Assembly: GCA_003141675.1 (NCBI GenBank)
Contig: PLND01000040.1
Location: forward strand, 22,200 to 86,199
Direction of reading: 5' to 3'
Length of the DNA: 64,000 bases
DNA from: Anaerolineae bacterium
GTDB lineage: Bacteria > Chloroflexota > Anaerolineae > Anaerolineales > RBG-16-64-43
The translations under genes and the position numbers were made by a program. The notes under the pieces are model-generated. The model searched no databases. It was not told the origin of the DNA and saw only the letters and a list, made by a program, of their open reading frames with translations. Each line of letters begins with the position of its first letter. The first letter of the stretch is position 1. Below, piece by piece: positions 1 to 10,037 of the stretch.

Positions 1-87
1 CAATGACAAATCCAGACTTTTTCAGCACCCTGTTAAGGGATTAATCTCACAAGCCGACGAGTGCCGAGCTTGTTGTACAAAATCATT

Positions 88-358
88 CTAGAGTCGGTGA
101 GCGCGCTGTAAAAGTTCAACCATCCCCCGGCCTCCGTCGACCTGCACCCAATCGCCGGTATGCACGCGCATGGTCGCGTTCCCGCAGCCGACGACGGCGG
201 GTATGCCGAGCTCGCGCGTGACGATGGCGGCGTGCGAAAGCGGCGCGCCCGCGTCGGTGACGACCGCGGCGCGCGCGGGAACAGCGGCGTCCATCCGACG
301 TTGGTCAGGGTCGTCACCAAAAATTCGCCTTCAGCGAAAAACTCTTTTGGAAAGATGT
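88..358 (-). pseudogene. Remnant of the PEP-utilising mobile (phosphohistidine) domain of a PEP synthase/PPDK-type enzyme, truncated and frameshifted
   Basis: Minus-strand translation reads AADIFPKEFFAEGEFLVTTLTNVGWTPLFPRA, then shifts frame to RAAVVTDAGAPLSHAAIVTRELGIPAVVGCGNATMRVHTGDWVQVDGGRG. This is the typical mobile-domain motif; no N-terminal domains lie upstream because the next gene ends at 380. Confidence 0.75.
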
Positions 359-379
359 CAGCTGCATTCCTTGGGCGAA

Positions 380-2890
380 TTACTTCTCCTCACGCAAGAA
401 CGCGTCCACCACCTGCGGGTCGAATTCCTTTCCGGATTGCTCGCGGATGTAATCCCGCGCTTTGCTGTGGGACCAGGCTTTGCGGTACGGGCGGTCCGAG
501 GTCAGCGCGTCGAAAACATCCCCCACGGCGAATATCCGTGCTGAAAGCGGGATCTGTTCGCCCTTCAACCCGCGCGGATAGCCCGAACCATCCCATCGTT
601 CGTGGTGGCAATAGGGAATATCGAGGGCGGGACGCAGGAATTCGATCGGCAACAACAATTCATAAGCCAAAGCCGGGTGCCGGTGCATGTTCGCCATTTC
701 CTCTTCGTTCAGGCTTCCGGGTTTGTTTAAAATATAATCCGGCACGCCCAGCTTTCCCAGGTCGTGAAGCAGCGCTCCGCGGCGGATATGCACCAACTGC
801 TCGTCGCCAAGGCCCATCCGCTGGGCCAGGATCAGGGTAGTCTCGGTCACCCGCTGGCTATGGCCTTCGGTTTCCTTATCGCGCAGGTCCATTGCGCGCG
901 ACCATCCCTCCAGGGTGGCGTCGTTCGCCCGGGCTAGATTGACATTCGCGCTCTCGAGATTGGAAAAGAGTGCGGCGTTGTTAATGGCTATGGCCGCCTG
1001 GCCGGCCAGGGTGTTCAAGAACTCCAGCCAATCCTCTTCCGGAGTAAAGGGCGACCGATGAAAAAGCTCAAGGACCCCGATAACCTGACCCTTGGAAATC
1101 AACGGAATGGCGGTATGGGAAACAAATTCCTCGCCCGCCACCCGTTCGGGTTGCGCAATCGGATCATGCGCCATGTCGGCGACATGGATCAGGTGGCGTT
1201 CGAGAGCGGCTCGACCGGCGTGCCCTTCGCCGACACGCATTCGCGTGGCCTTAATACCGTTTCCGCGGAATCCCCGTCCGGCAAAATAATCCAGGATCAG
1301 CAGGCGTGGTTCACATAATAAAACCGCCGCCGCGTCCACCCGAAGTTGATTCATGATCTGATCGAGGATATAGCCGAGGGTGACCTTGATATCCATACTG
1401 GCGTTGATCGCCGTATCGATTGCATGCAATGTGCTTAAACGTTCCAGCTGATTGATGGTTTGCTCGATCAGGCGTGTGCGTTGGATGGCCGTTCCGGCCA
1501 TTTCCGAAAGGGTACCCAGCAGGTTCACTTCCTCCGGGGAGATCTTGCGCGGAAGCTTCAGCGCGATGCATGCCATACCGATTACATCCTTTTCGGACTG
1601 GATCGGGATGCAGGCGCCTCCCCAACCGGCGGGGATCGAATCGCCGAGAAGGGCATGGAGTTTGGGGTCGTGGGCGAATTCGTCGGAGACATGAACTTGG
1701 TTGGTGGTGAACACGCCACCGGGGAATCCATCGCCGAGTTTGGAGACTGCGTTATCCGTTGCGGCCAACCATCCACGGGCAGCCACCCGCCGCAGTGTGC
1801 CCGTGCCGGGATCGAACAGCCAGATTGCGCCCGTATCGCTTTCCATGATAGCCAGCGTTTCTTCCAAAAGACTCGGCAGCATCTTTTCCAGGATCGACGC
1901 GATACGCAGGATGGTGGAGATGCGGTTCATTCCTTCCAGTTCTCTCACACGTTTTCGCATCTCTTCTACCCCGTGTTTGCGTTCTGTAATATCGCGGATG
2001 ATCGCTGTGGAGAATGTTTCTTTTTTTTCCTTCCAGGAGGAAATGGTGATTTCCGCCGGGAATTCACCACCGTTCCGCCGCAACCCGATCGCTTCAACCG
2101 GATGCTGGCCGAGGGTTAATTGGCCGGTCACGATCGGATGTTTTGGCCTTTGTTGAAATCCGTCTCGGAAGCGCTCCGGGAGGAGCCCGATCAATGGCTG
2201 ACCGATCATTTCGGCGGATAAATGCCCGAACATGCTTTCGGCCGCGCCGTTCCAGAACAGAACCTTACCCTGCGCATCCATGGTGACAATGGCATCCCCG
2301 GCCGTTTGGACCACGGAAAGCAGGTGACTTTCACTCTGGAGCAACGCCTCCTCCGCCCGCTTGCGTTCTAGGATTTCCTGTTGGAGTGCACGGTTGGACT
2401 CCTCCAACTGGAGGGTTTTTTCCTCTAGTTTACGAACCTGGACTTCGTTAAATTCCTTGATCAGTACGGGGTTTTCGGCAACGGGTGTTCGCACAGCCGG
2501 CCAATCGGTATGTTTTGCCTTCGCTATCGCTTCGTTGATCCGGGCGATAAAAGGTTCCGGCTCCGTGGGTTTGAGGATAAAGTCGTCCGCCCCCAGGTCC
2601 CGAGCGAGGCGTTCGTCCCTCTCGTCGATATAGGTGGCGGTGTAAACGACGAACGGGATGGTCTTGAGCCGTTCGTCGGCCTTCCAATTTCGAAGGAGCG
2701 TGTAGCCGTCCATCATCGGCATGAGCAGATCAGAGATGATCAGGTCCGGCGGGTTCTGCCGCGCCTTGACGAGCGCCTCGGCGCCATGGGCGGCGGTGAC
2801 AACTTCGTAGCTGTGGCCTTGCAGTAGAGACTGCAGGAGATAGAGGTTTTCCTCCTTGTCGTCCACAATGAGAACCCGGTTGATCTTCAT
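380..2890 (-). CDS. Response regulator with REC-PAS-GAF-GAF-HD-GYP architecture (probable c-di-GMP phosphodiesterase)
   Basis: N-terminal REC (RVLIVDDKEENLYLLQSLL...DLLMPMMDGYTLL); PAS (SVVQTAGDAIVTMDAQGKVLFWN); GAF-like regions; C-terminal HDLGKLGVPDYILNKPG...HHERWDGSGYPRGLKGEQIPLSARI. Confidence 0.9.
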   Translation of the reverse strand: MKINRVLIVDDKEENLYLLQSLLQGHSYEVVTAAHGAEALVKARQNPPDLIISDLLMPMMDGYTLLRNWKADERLKTIPFVVYTATYIDERDERLARDLGADDFILKPTEPEPFIARINEAIAKAKHTDWPAVRTPVAENPVLIKEFNEVQVRKLEEKTLQLEESNRALQQEILERKRAEEALLQSESHLLSVVQTAGDAIVTMDAQGKVLFWNGAAESMFGHLSAEMIGQPLIGLLPERFRDGFQQRPKHPIVTGQLTLGQHPVEAIGLRRNGGEFPAEITISSWKEKKETFSTAIIRDITERKHGVEEMRKRVRELEGMNRISTILRIASILEKMLPSLLEETLAIMESDTGAIWLFDPGTGTLRRVAARGWLAATDNAVSKLGDGFPGGVFTTNQVHVSDEFAHDPKLHALLGDSIPAGWGGACIPIQSEKDVIGMACIALKLPRKISPEEVNLLGTLSEMAGTAIQRTRLIEQTINQLERLSTLHAIDTAINASMDIKVTLGYILDQIMNQLRVDAAAVLLCEPRLLILDYFAGRGFRGNGIKATRMRVGEGHAGRAALERHLIHVADMAHDPIAQPERVAGEEFVSHTAIPLISKGQVIGVLELFHRSPFTPEEDWLEFLNTLAGQAAIAINNAALFSNLESANVNLARANDATLEGWSRAMDLRDKETEGHSQRVTETTLILAQRMGLGDEQLVHIRRGALLHDLGKLGVPDYILNKPGSLNEEEMANMHRHPALAYELLLPIEFLRPALDIPYCHHERWDGSGYPRGLKGEQIPLSARIFAVGDVFDALTSDRPYRKAWSHSKARDYIREQSGKEFDPQVVDAFLREEK

Positions 2891-3276
2891 AGACGGGTAT
2901 CCTTTCGTGCTTCTGTTATATAACGTTCAATTTCAGCAACGAACGTATCCGGATTGATCGGCTTTTCAATGTACCCGTCGCAGCCTGCCGCGATTATTTT
3001 CTCCCGGTCGCCCGACATGGCATACGAGGTCACCGCCACGATGGGAATGTTTGCAAGTACTGGATTGTTTCGCAGTTCGCGGGCGACGGCGTATCCATCC
3101 ATGGAAGGAAGCTGGATATCCAGCAGGATCACCAGCGGCAGGATGCGTCCCGCCAGTTCGATCCCCTGCGGTCCGTCGGAGGCCGAGAAAACCTCGTATC
3201 CGTTTTTTTCGAGCAAAAAGGTAGTAAGGTAGCGATTCTGTTCGTTGTCTTCGATCAGGAGGATTTTTCTTTTCAT
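2887..3276 (-). CDS. Stand-alone response regulator receiver protein (CheY-like)
   Basis: MKRKILLIEDNEQNRYLTTFLLEKNGYEVFSA...ILLDIQLPSMDGY...VTSYAMSGDREKIIAAGCDGYIEKP; start trimmed to the MKRK methionine; ATGA overlap with the downstream gene. Confidence 0.88.
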   Translation of the reverse strand: MKRKILLIEDNEQNRYLTTFLLEKNGYEVFSASDGPQGIELAGRILPLVILLDIQLPSMDGYAVARELRNNPVLANIPIVAVTSYAMSGDREKIIAAGCDGYIEKPINPDTFVAEIERYITEARKDTRL

Positions 3277-5459
3277 AGGTTCTCCCGTCCTGTCATCGGC
3301 AGGGTGAATGTAAAGACGCTGCCCTTGCCCCATTCGCTGGTTGCGTGGATTTCTCCGCCGAGCAAATCCGCCAGCCGCCGGCAAATGGCCAAACCCAATC
3401 CTGTGCCTTCGTGCTGGCGCGTCAGGCCGGAATCAATTTGCCGGAAGGGCAGGAACAGCTTGGTAAAATCCTCAGGTTTGATGCCGATACCGGTGTCGGC
3501 AACCGAAATCCGCAAGACGCCTGCCTGCCGCGTCGCCGGGTTCTGCGGCGCAGGTAGGGAATTTGGAGCGCTGAGTGCGCCCGGGGCGATTTCCGCCGTG
3601 AGCGTTACCTTACCCCGCTCCGTAAACTTGATGGCGTTGTTGAGGAGGTTCAACAGCACCTGTTCGACGCGGCGTGCATCGCTAACGAACGTGCCGATAT
3701 CCGGCGCAAGTTCAACCTGCAGGTCCAGTCCTTTCTTTACCGCCAGCGGGTGTACGATTCCGGCCACATTCTCAATCGAAGCTCGCAAGTCAAACGGTTT
3801 GCGTCTTACCTCCAGTTGCCCGGCCTCAATCTTGGAGATGTCGAGCACGTCGTTAATCAGCGCCAGCAAGTGCCGCCCGCTGTCGCGCACCATTTCGAGT
3901 TGCTTGCGCTGCTCAGCATTTAATGGCCCGGCCAACTCCTGGAGAATGATGCCGGTGAAGCCGATGATCGAGTTGAGCGGTGTACGCAACTCGTGGGACA
4001 TGGTGGCTAGAAAGGTGGACTTCAAACGGTCGGCTTCCTCGGCACGGTCTTTGGCTACCACCAACTCCGCCGTTCGTTCGGTCACGCGCTGTTCCAGAGT
4101 TGTATTTAATTCCCGGACCTCCTCCTCAGCCCTCTTGCGTTCGGTGATGTCGCGTTCGGTCGTGGCGATCGCCAGAGGTTTTCCCTTTTCATCGGTCAGC
4201 AACGTGGTAGTCAGCCAGACATCCAATATCCGGCCATCCTTGGTGACACGCCGGAGCTCAAACGATTTAACGATATCCCCTTGCTTGATTCTTTGGATCA
4301 GGGCCTGCGCCGCTTCACGATCGGCATCCACGACAATTTCTCTGACATTTTTTCCCAACGCCTCGGTTTCCGTATAGCCGTAGGTCTCTTTTGCGCCCCG
4401 GTTCCATGCTAGGATTTTTCCTTCGAAATCATGCAAAATTACCGCGTCGTTCGAATCGCTCACCACCGTGGCCAAGCGGCGTAGATCTTCCATCTTATCT
4501 TTTAAAGCGATCTCAGCCTGTTTGCGTTCGGTGATGTCGCGAATAACAGCCTGATAAAACCTCTTCCCGTCGTTTTCGATGGCGTGTAGACTGATCTCCA
4601 CCGGAAATACGCTTCCATCTTTGCGCTGATGTACGGTCTCATAGAGTGCCTTCCCCGTAACTTGCGCCAGTTTAATCTGCTGAAAAAACTCTTCCTTGGT
4701 ATCGGGCGGCCGTAATTGCGTCGCATGCATCCCGATCAACTCGTCGCGGGTGTACCCGTAAAAATCTATCGCGCGCTCATTGACTTCCAAAAAATGAAAA
4801 TCTTCATCGAGTAGGATAATGAAATCGTTGGCGTACCTGGACAATGAATGGATGAGGGTTGCGGATAGTTTTGTCTCTTCCTCCGCTTTCTTGCGCTCGG
4901 TGATGTCCACGACCGTGACACGGCACGATTGCGCATCCTCGGAGGTTCTTCCTTCGAGGTGCGCCCAAAACGGCGGATGTCCCTCTCTCAGGAGCGTGAC
5001 CTCGCAAAACGCTTTCGCCTGGCATGCAAATGCCTTCTCCAGGAAGGCGTTGAAGTCGGGACGGGAATCCTTGGAAACAAAAAGCTCGAATGGGCGATCC
5101 ACCATCCGGGAGCGGCCCATTTCGAGCAATCCCGCTCCGGTGAGATTCACGCGGCGGATCGCTCCGTCGCGGCCCAGGGTGAAGTAGCCCGCGAGAGCAG
5201 AGTCGTACAGATCGGTGTACTGTTCCAGTCCCTTCTCTATCTCACGGTTGGCTTGTTGCAGTTCCTCGTTTTGCTTCTCCAGTTCGATCTGATGCACTTG
5301 GAGTTTGTGGATGAGCCGCTGTTTTTCTTCCTTCGTCCCGGGACGGGACGCCTTTCCCTGCTTGCTTCCTCCCGACCGAACTCCCGCGCGCGGATGCAGT
5401 TCCGCAGCATCCAGGGACTTGTTACGCCCCAGATTTTTCGTGATCATTTTTTGAGACAT
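3273..5459 (-). CDS. Multi-PAS sensor histidine kinase
   Basis: Several PAS/PAC repeats (VVDITERKKAEE, VIRDITERKQAE, TERDITERKRAEE); H-box FLATMSHELRTPLNSIIGFT; HATPase RISVADTGIGIKPEDFTKLFLPF...GTGLGLAICRRLADLLGG. Confidence 0.92.
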   Translation of the reverse strand: MSQKMITKNLGRNKSLDAAELHPRAGVRSGGSKQGKASRPGTKEEKQRLIHKLQVHQIELEKQNEELQQANREIEKGLEQYTDLYDSALAGYFTLGRDGAIRRVNLTGAGLLEMGRSRMVDRPFELFVSKDSRPDFNAFLEKAFACQAKAFCEVTLLREGHPPFWAHLEGRTSEDAQSCRVTVVDITERKKAEEETKLSATLIHSLSRYANDFIILLDEDFHFLEVNERAIDFYGYTRDELIGMHATQLRPPDTKEEFFQQIKLAQVTGKALYETVHQRKDGSVFPVEISLHAIENDGKRFYQAVIRDITERKQAEIALKDKMEDLRRLATVVSDSNDAVILHDFEGKILAWNRGAKETYGYTETEALGKNVREIVVDADREAAQALIQRIKQGDIVKSFELRRVTKDGRILDVWLTTTLLTDEKGKPLAIATTERDITERKRAEEEVRELNTTLEQRVTERTAELVVAKDRAEEADRLKSTFLATMSHELRTPLNSIIGFTGIILQELAGPLNAEQRKQLEMVRDSGRHLLALINDVLDISKIEAGQLEVRRKPFDLRASIENVAGIVHPLAVKKGLDLQVELAPDIGTFVSDARRVEQVLLNLLNNAIKFTERGKVTLTAEIAPGALSAPNSLPAPQNPATRQAGVLRISVADTGIGIKPEDFTKLFLPFRQIDSGLTRQHEGTGLGLAICRRLADLLGGEIHATSEWGKGSVFTFTLPMTGRENL

Positions 5460-6462
5460 AGTGTCCTCGTTTCTCACGGTACATATTCTCATCCGCTTGC
5501 CCGAGCGCGTCCGCTAATGGCGCATGTTGCTCGGCGGTGCTCACGCCAAACGAAAGGCAGATGGGTTTTCCCCCATGCGCTTCATTGTTTACTTGCAGAA
5601 TATGCCGGACTCGGACGATCGCATTTTCCGCCTGTGCGGCATTGGTGTTGGGTAAGAGCACGCCAAACTCGTCACCGCCGATGCGGGCGACGACGTCTTC
5701 GGCGCGGAAGGCGGCGTTCAGGGCATACGCGACCCGCCGCAGTAACTCATCCCCGGCGGCATGTCCTTCGCGATCGTTGGTTTGCTTCAGTCCGTCCACA
5801 TCCATCATCACGATACTGACGGGAAATTGCCTCCCGCGTTCGAGCCGTTCCATATCTTCTTCAAAAAAGCCGCGGTTGTACAAGCCGGTCAACGTATCAT
5901 GGAAGCTTAAATATTTCAGATCCAATTCCGACCGCTTACGTTCTGCAATTTCCTCTTGGAGCACATGGTTGGCCTCCTCCAGCTGGAGGGCTTTTTCCTC
6001 CAATTTGTGGAAGAGGACTTCGCTATACTCATTTACCAAGGTTGCTCTATCGGTACTAGTTGCTCGCACAGTCAAAAGTCCGCTCTTTGCTTTCGCCATT
6101 GCTTCGTTGATCCGGGCGAGAAATGGTTCCGGTTCCGTGGGCTTGAGGATAAAGTCGTCCGCTCCCAGATCCAGCGCGAGGTGTTCGTCTTGCTTGTCGA
6201 TAAAGGTGGCGGTGTAAACGACAAACGGGATCGTCTTGAGCCGTTCATCGGCCTTCCAATTGTGAAGGAGCGTGTAGCCGTCCATCACCGGCATTAACAG
6301 ATCTGAGATGACCAGGTCCGGCGGGTTCTGGCGCGCCTTGATCAGCGCCTCGGCGCCGTGGCTGGCGGAGACAACCTCGTAACCATGACCTTGCAGTAGA
6401 GCGCGCAGGAGATAAAGGTTTTCTTCCTTGTCGTCCACAATCAGAATCCGGTCCATTTTCAT
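5422..6462 (-). CDS. Response regulator with REC-GGDEF (probable diguanylate cyclase)
   Basis: REC RILIVDDKEENLYLLRALL...DLLMPVMDGYTLL; GGDEF domain DTLTGLYNRGFFEEDMERLERG...VVARIGGDEFGVLLP. Confidence 0.92.
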   Translation of the reverse strand: MKMDRILIVDDKEENLYLLRALLQGHGYEVVSASHGAEALIKARQNPPDLVISDLLMPVMDGYTLLHNWKADERLKTIPFVVYTATFIDKQDEHLALDLGADDFILKPTEPEPFLARINEAMAKAKSGLLTVRATSTDRATLVNEYSEVLFHKLEEKALQLEEANHVLQEEIAERKRSELDLKYLSFHDTLTGLYNRGFFEEDMERLERGRQFPVSIVMMDVDGLKQTNDREGHAAGDELLRRVAYALNAAFRAEDVVARIGGDEFGVLLPNTNAAQAENAIVRVRHILQVNNEAHGGKPICLSFGVSTAEQHAPLADALGQADENMYREKRGHYVSKNDHEKSGA

Positions 6463-6959
6463 GGGGGGTATCCTTTCACGCGTCTCCCGGATACACGCCG
6501 AGTATCCTCATGACTTCCAGCGCGCTCATGTTGTCCTCCCGCCTGCTGCCTCGCGCACTAGCGCAAGATACATTCGCGCGGAGTTCACGCATTCGAGCAC
6601 CCGATGAGCCACAGTCTCCCTCGTATGTACGTCCAGCAAGATCTGCTTGCTCGCTACATCATTGTGTCGGGCAGAATTCGTGCATTGCGAGGAAGGGTGC
6701 AGGTTAACCAGGGGGCAACCCAAAGTATTTCCGCTAATGAAACCAATATATTTCATTTTTCCACCCTCAACAGCTGAAGGAGTGTATCGGACGGAAATGT
6801 CCGGATACCTTCCTCCACCCCATATTATTATACGCGCATTATGTTTTCATGCTACCGCCGAGCATGTCTTCACGGGCTAACCAAGCATGGTTTGAGGAGT
6901 TCCTGCGAAGTATTTCCCGTCATCTAATTTATGGAGAAGGTTGTATCATTGTATCCACC

Positions 6960-8192
6960 ATGCTCACCGATGATTTCGGTCTGTACTTCCATATCCCATT
7001 CTGCCAACGGCGATGCGGCTACTGCGATTTCTTCTCGACGGAGGGGAAGCAGAAGCTTCTGCCTGACTACATGCGCACGCTGATCCGCGAAGTAAAGATG
7101 ATCGGCGCGGCGGGAGAAAGACCGCGCGCCGGGAGCGTGTTTTTAGGCGGCGGGACGCCCTCGCTGATCGATCCCCGGCAGATTGCGAATCTCATGCAGG
7201 AAGTCCGGCGTGCGTTCCGGCTCTCCCCGGATGCGGAAATCTCGCTGGAAGCCAATCCCGGCACGGTGGATTTCGACCGGTTGGCGCTTTACCGGAAGGC
7301 CGGGATCAACCGGCTCAGCCTGGGCGTGCAATCGGCGGATGACTGCGAATTGCGAATGCTTGAGCGGATCCACACCTTCTCCGGAGCGGAGCGGGCTTTC
7401 CACGATGCGCGCCGCACCGGATTTACCAACGTCAGCCTGGACTTGATCTACGGGTTGCCGGGGCAAACCGTTCCGATGTGGGAACGGACGCTCGACCGGG
7501 TGTTATCACTCTCGCCGAATCATCTATCACTCTATGCGCTTACGCTCGAGCGGGGAACGAGGCTGGCGCGCGCTGTCCGGCGCGGCGGGCTGCCCGCGCC
7601 GGAGGAAGACGCCGCCGCGGATATGTACGAACTGGCCGAGGAAAAACTGGCTGAGGCGGGATACCGCCATTACGAGATATCGAATTGGGCGAAAGACGGC
7701 GACGGGAAAACGGAAAGCGAGATCAACGGATCGACCGTTGCCGGTATATCGAGGTTTCCAAAGTTTGCTTGTAATCACAATCTTCGCTATTGGTTGAATC
7801 TGCCGTATCTGGGACTGGGCGCCGGCGCGCACGGATGCGCGGCGAACCGGCGTTACGCCAATGTTTATTCGGTGGAGAAATATATAGAACGGATGGGGAC
7901 GGGAAGAACAAGGCGGTTCCCGCTTTCGCCCGCCACCACCCGCAGCCATATCCGCGCCCGCGAGGGGGAGATCCGCGAAACGATGTGGCTTGGCCTGCGC
8001 CTGACCGAGGCCGGCGTCGACCGCGAAGAATACCGTCGCAGGTTCGGGGAGGATTATTACGATCGATTCAAAAAGGAAATTGATTCTTCTTTAACCGGCG
8101 GTCTGGTGGAATGGACCGGCGAACAAGAAGCCCTGCGGCTGACACCTCGCGGAAGGCTATTGGGGAATCGAGTGTTTCAATTGTTTGTGTAG
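6960..8192 (+). CDS. hemW: HemW-type radical SAM protein (heme chaperone / coproporphyrinogen III oxidase-like)
   Basis: CQRRCGYCDF radical-SAM cysteines, FLGGGTPSLI, CNHNLRYWLNLPYLGLGAGAHG (HNxxYW motif); start trimmed to MLTDDFG. Confidence 0.88.
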   Translation: MLTDDFGLYFHIPFCQRRCGYCDFFSTEGKQKLLPDYMRTLIREVKMIGAAGERPRAGSVFLGGGTPSLIDPRQIANLMQEVRRAFRLSPDAEISLEANPGTVDFDRLALYRKAGINRLSLGVQSADDCELRMLERIHTFSGAERAFHDARRTGFTNVSLDLIYGLPGQTVPMWERTLDRVLSLSPNHLSLYALTLERGTRLARAVRRGGLPAPEEDAAADMYELAEEKLAEAGYRHYEISNWAKDGDGKTESEINGSTVAGISRFPKFACNHNLRYWLNLPYLGLGAGAHGCAANRRYANVYSVEKYIERMGTGRTRRFPLSPATTRSHIRAREGEIRETMWLGLRLTEAGVDREEYRRRFGEDYYDRFKKEIDSSLTGGLVEWTGEQEALRLTPRGRLLGNRVFQLFV

Positions 8193-8264
8193 AAAAATAT
8201 TGGCCTTGCGAGCGACAAAAGGGGTCGAAGCAATCACATCGAATTAGTAATTCCTCACCTCATA

Positions 8265-8885
8265 TTATCCGTCGAACACAACTGCCGGATGCGCCAGTTG
8301 CATGGATGCATCCGTCACACTGGCATTGACATAGAGAATGCCGCCTACGTCGTACCGGCCATATCCTTCATGAACATGCCCGAACACATGCAGCCGGGGT
8401 TTTATTTTGAGGACCGCGTCAAACAAATCGCAGTCGCCGACGGATTCGCCTCCGAAAGTCCGATCGCCAATGCCGCAGGGCGGGGTGTGCGTTACGAGAA
8501 TGTCGATTCCCATGGGAATGAGCGCCCACTTCTCGCGCAATGGCGCACAGCGCGGCAGGTTGAACGCCGTATTCATGAACGGCGGCTGCCACGGCGAGCC
8601 GTAGATGCGGACCCCGCCGACAGTGATTTCTTCATCCTGCAGATACAGGGCGTTGGTTAATACTTTGCGGCTTTCCTCCGGCTGGCGCTCGAAGGAATAA
8701 TCGCGGTTTCCTGCGATAAAGATTTTTTGCGGATGGGGCAACCGTCCGAGGAATTCGTTGAAGGCGCGTAATTCCTCGATCGTCCCGCGCCGACCGGCGT
8801 CGCCGGCATGGATCAGGATATCCCCCGGCGGAACGGCCAGTCGATCATGCAATCCGTGTGTGTCGCTGATCAGGACGATCTTCAT
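8265..8885 (-). CDS. Metallophosphoesterase (calcineurin-like)
   Basis: MKIVLISDTHGLHD...GDILIHAGDAGRRG...FIAGNRDYSFE...VTHTPPCGIGD...HVFGHVHEGYGR. Confidence 0.9.
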   Translation of the reverse strand: MKIVLISDTHGLHDRLAVPPGDILIHAGDAGRRGTIEELRAFNEFLGRLPHPQKIFIAGNRDYSFERQPEESRKVLTNALYLQDEEITVGGVRIYGSPWQPPFMNTAFNLPRCAPLREKWALIPMGIDILVTHTPPCGIGDRTFGGESVGDCDLFDAVLKIKPRLHVFGHVHEGYGRYDVGGILYVNASVTDASMQLAHPAVVFDG

Positions 8886-9032
8886 GATCACGATCCGAAC
8901 GTGATATCAACGAGTGGGAAATTCAACCATCGGGAAATTAATCCCGAGACCCGAAGGGTCGAGGGATCAATCCATGGTGCTCAATGTAAATATACCCATG
9001 CATTTGGGAAAAAAATAAACAGGTGATACAAC

Positions 9033-10037
9033 CTACTTCTGCCGATCGATCAGCGCCCGCGCCAGCCTCTCGAGTTCCGGACTGTAATTTCCCTGAGGAT
9101 GGGCCGCGTGCAATGCGTCGAACGCCCGGCTGGTCCATTCACGCGCCTCCGAAAGCACGCGCTGCTTGGCGCCGCAGAGTTCCAGTTCCGCCAAGATTGC
9201 GGGAACAGTCGACGGATCCGGCTTCCCGGAAAGCAGGGTGCGGAATTTTTCTGAGCTTTCAAGACCGTAAAGAATCGGCAGGCTTTTTTTCCGGTCGAGG
9301 ATGTCGCCGGCATTGGGTTTGCCGGTGATCGTCGGGTCGCCCCAGACGCCGAGAAAATCATCTTGGATTTGAAACGCCAACCCCAGCGAGCGGCCGAACC
9401 GGCTAAGCGAGTCGCGACGCGCGCTCTCCGCGCCGGCGCTGACCGCGCCCAGACAGCAGGCGGCTTCAACCAGGGCGGCGGTTTTTCCTCCGACCATCTC
9501 CTGATATTGCGATAAGGTAATCCCCTGCGCATTCTCGTAGGCCAGATCCAGGTATTGGCCGTAGGTCAATTGGACACAGGTGGAGGAAAGGATCCGCAGC
9601 CATTCGGAGGAGCGGGCTGCGTCGGAATCCGCAAGCGTGGAAAACGCCAGCGTGAAAATGGCGTCGCCCACGTTGATCGCTTGCGCGCGCCCGTAACGGT
9701 TCCACACCGAGGGCCGACCGCGGCGCATCGCCGTATCGTCCTGAATGTCGTCGTGGATCAGCGAGAAGGAATGGATCAACTCGACGGCGCACGCCGGGGG
9801 CAGCGCCTCGCGCCAATCGCCGCCGCACGCGCCGCACGAGAGCAGGCAGAGCAGGGGGCGGATGCGTTTCCCGGTCGTCTCCGGCCCGATCCCTTCGCCC
9901 GACCATCCCATCGCATACGATGCCATATCCCACAGCCCGTTTTGCGAAGCCCGCAAGCGGTCCACCGCGCGATGAAGCTCACCGTCCAGTCCGCTCATCA
10001 TCTCTTCGATTGGAATCGCGCGGGAGTAGTCCGTCAT
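9033..10037 (-). CDS. Polyprenyl synthetase family protein (GGPP/FPP synthase type)
   Basis: [28 protein letters not shown] (first Asp-rich motif) and [15 protein letters not shown] (second); start trimmed to MTDYSR. Confidence 0.9.
   Translation of the reverse strand: MTDYSRAIPIEEMMSGLDGELHRAVDRLRASQNGLWDMASYAMGWSGEGIGPETTGKRIRPLLCLLSCGACGGDWREALPPACAVELIHSFSLIHDDIQDDTAMRRGRPSVWNRYGRAQAINVGDAIFTLAFSTLADSDAARSSEWLRILSSTCVQLTYGQYLDLAYENAQGITLSQYQEMVGGKTAALVEAACCLGAVSAGAESARRDSLSRFGRSLGLAFQIQDDFLGVWGDPTITGKPNAGDILDRKKSLPILYGLESSEKFRTLLSGKPDPSTVPAILAELELCGAKQRVLSEAREWTSRAFDALHAAHPQGNYSPELERLARALIDRQK

Noticed and set aside
6526-6756. Minus-strand ORF of 76 aa plus a 17-aa ORF (MSALEVMRILGVYPGDA) upstream of the REC-GGDEF gene
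   Set aside because: They have an ATGA overlap and an RBS-like stretch, but no recognisable family. Could be a decayed gene or leader; not enough support to call.
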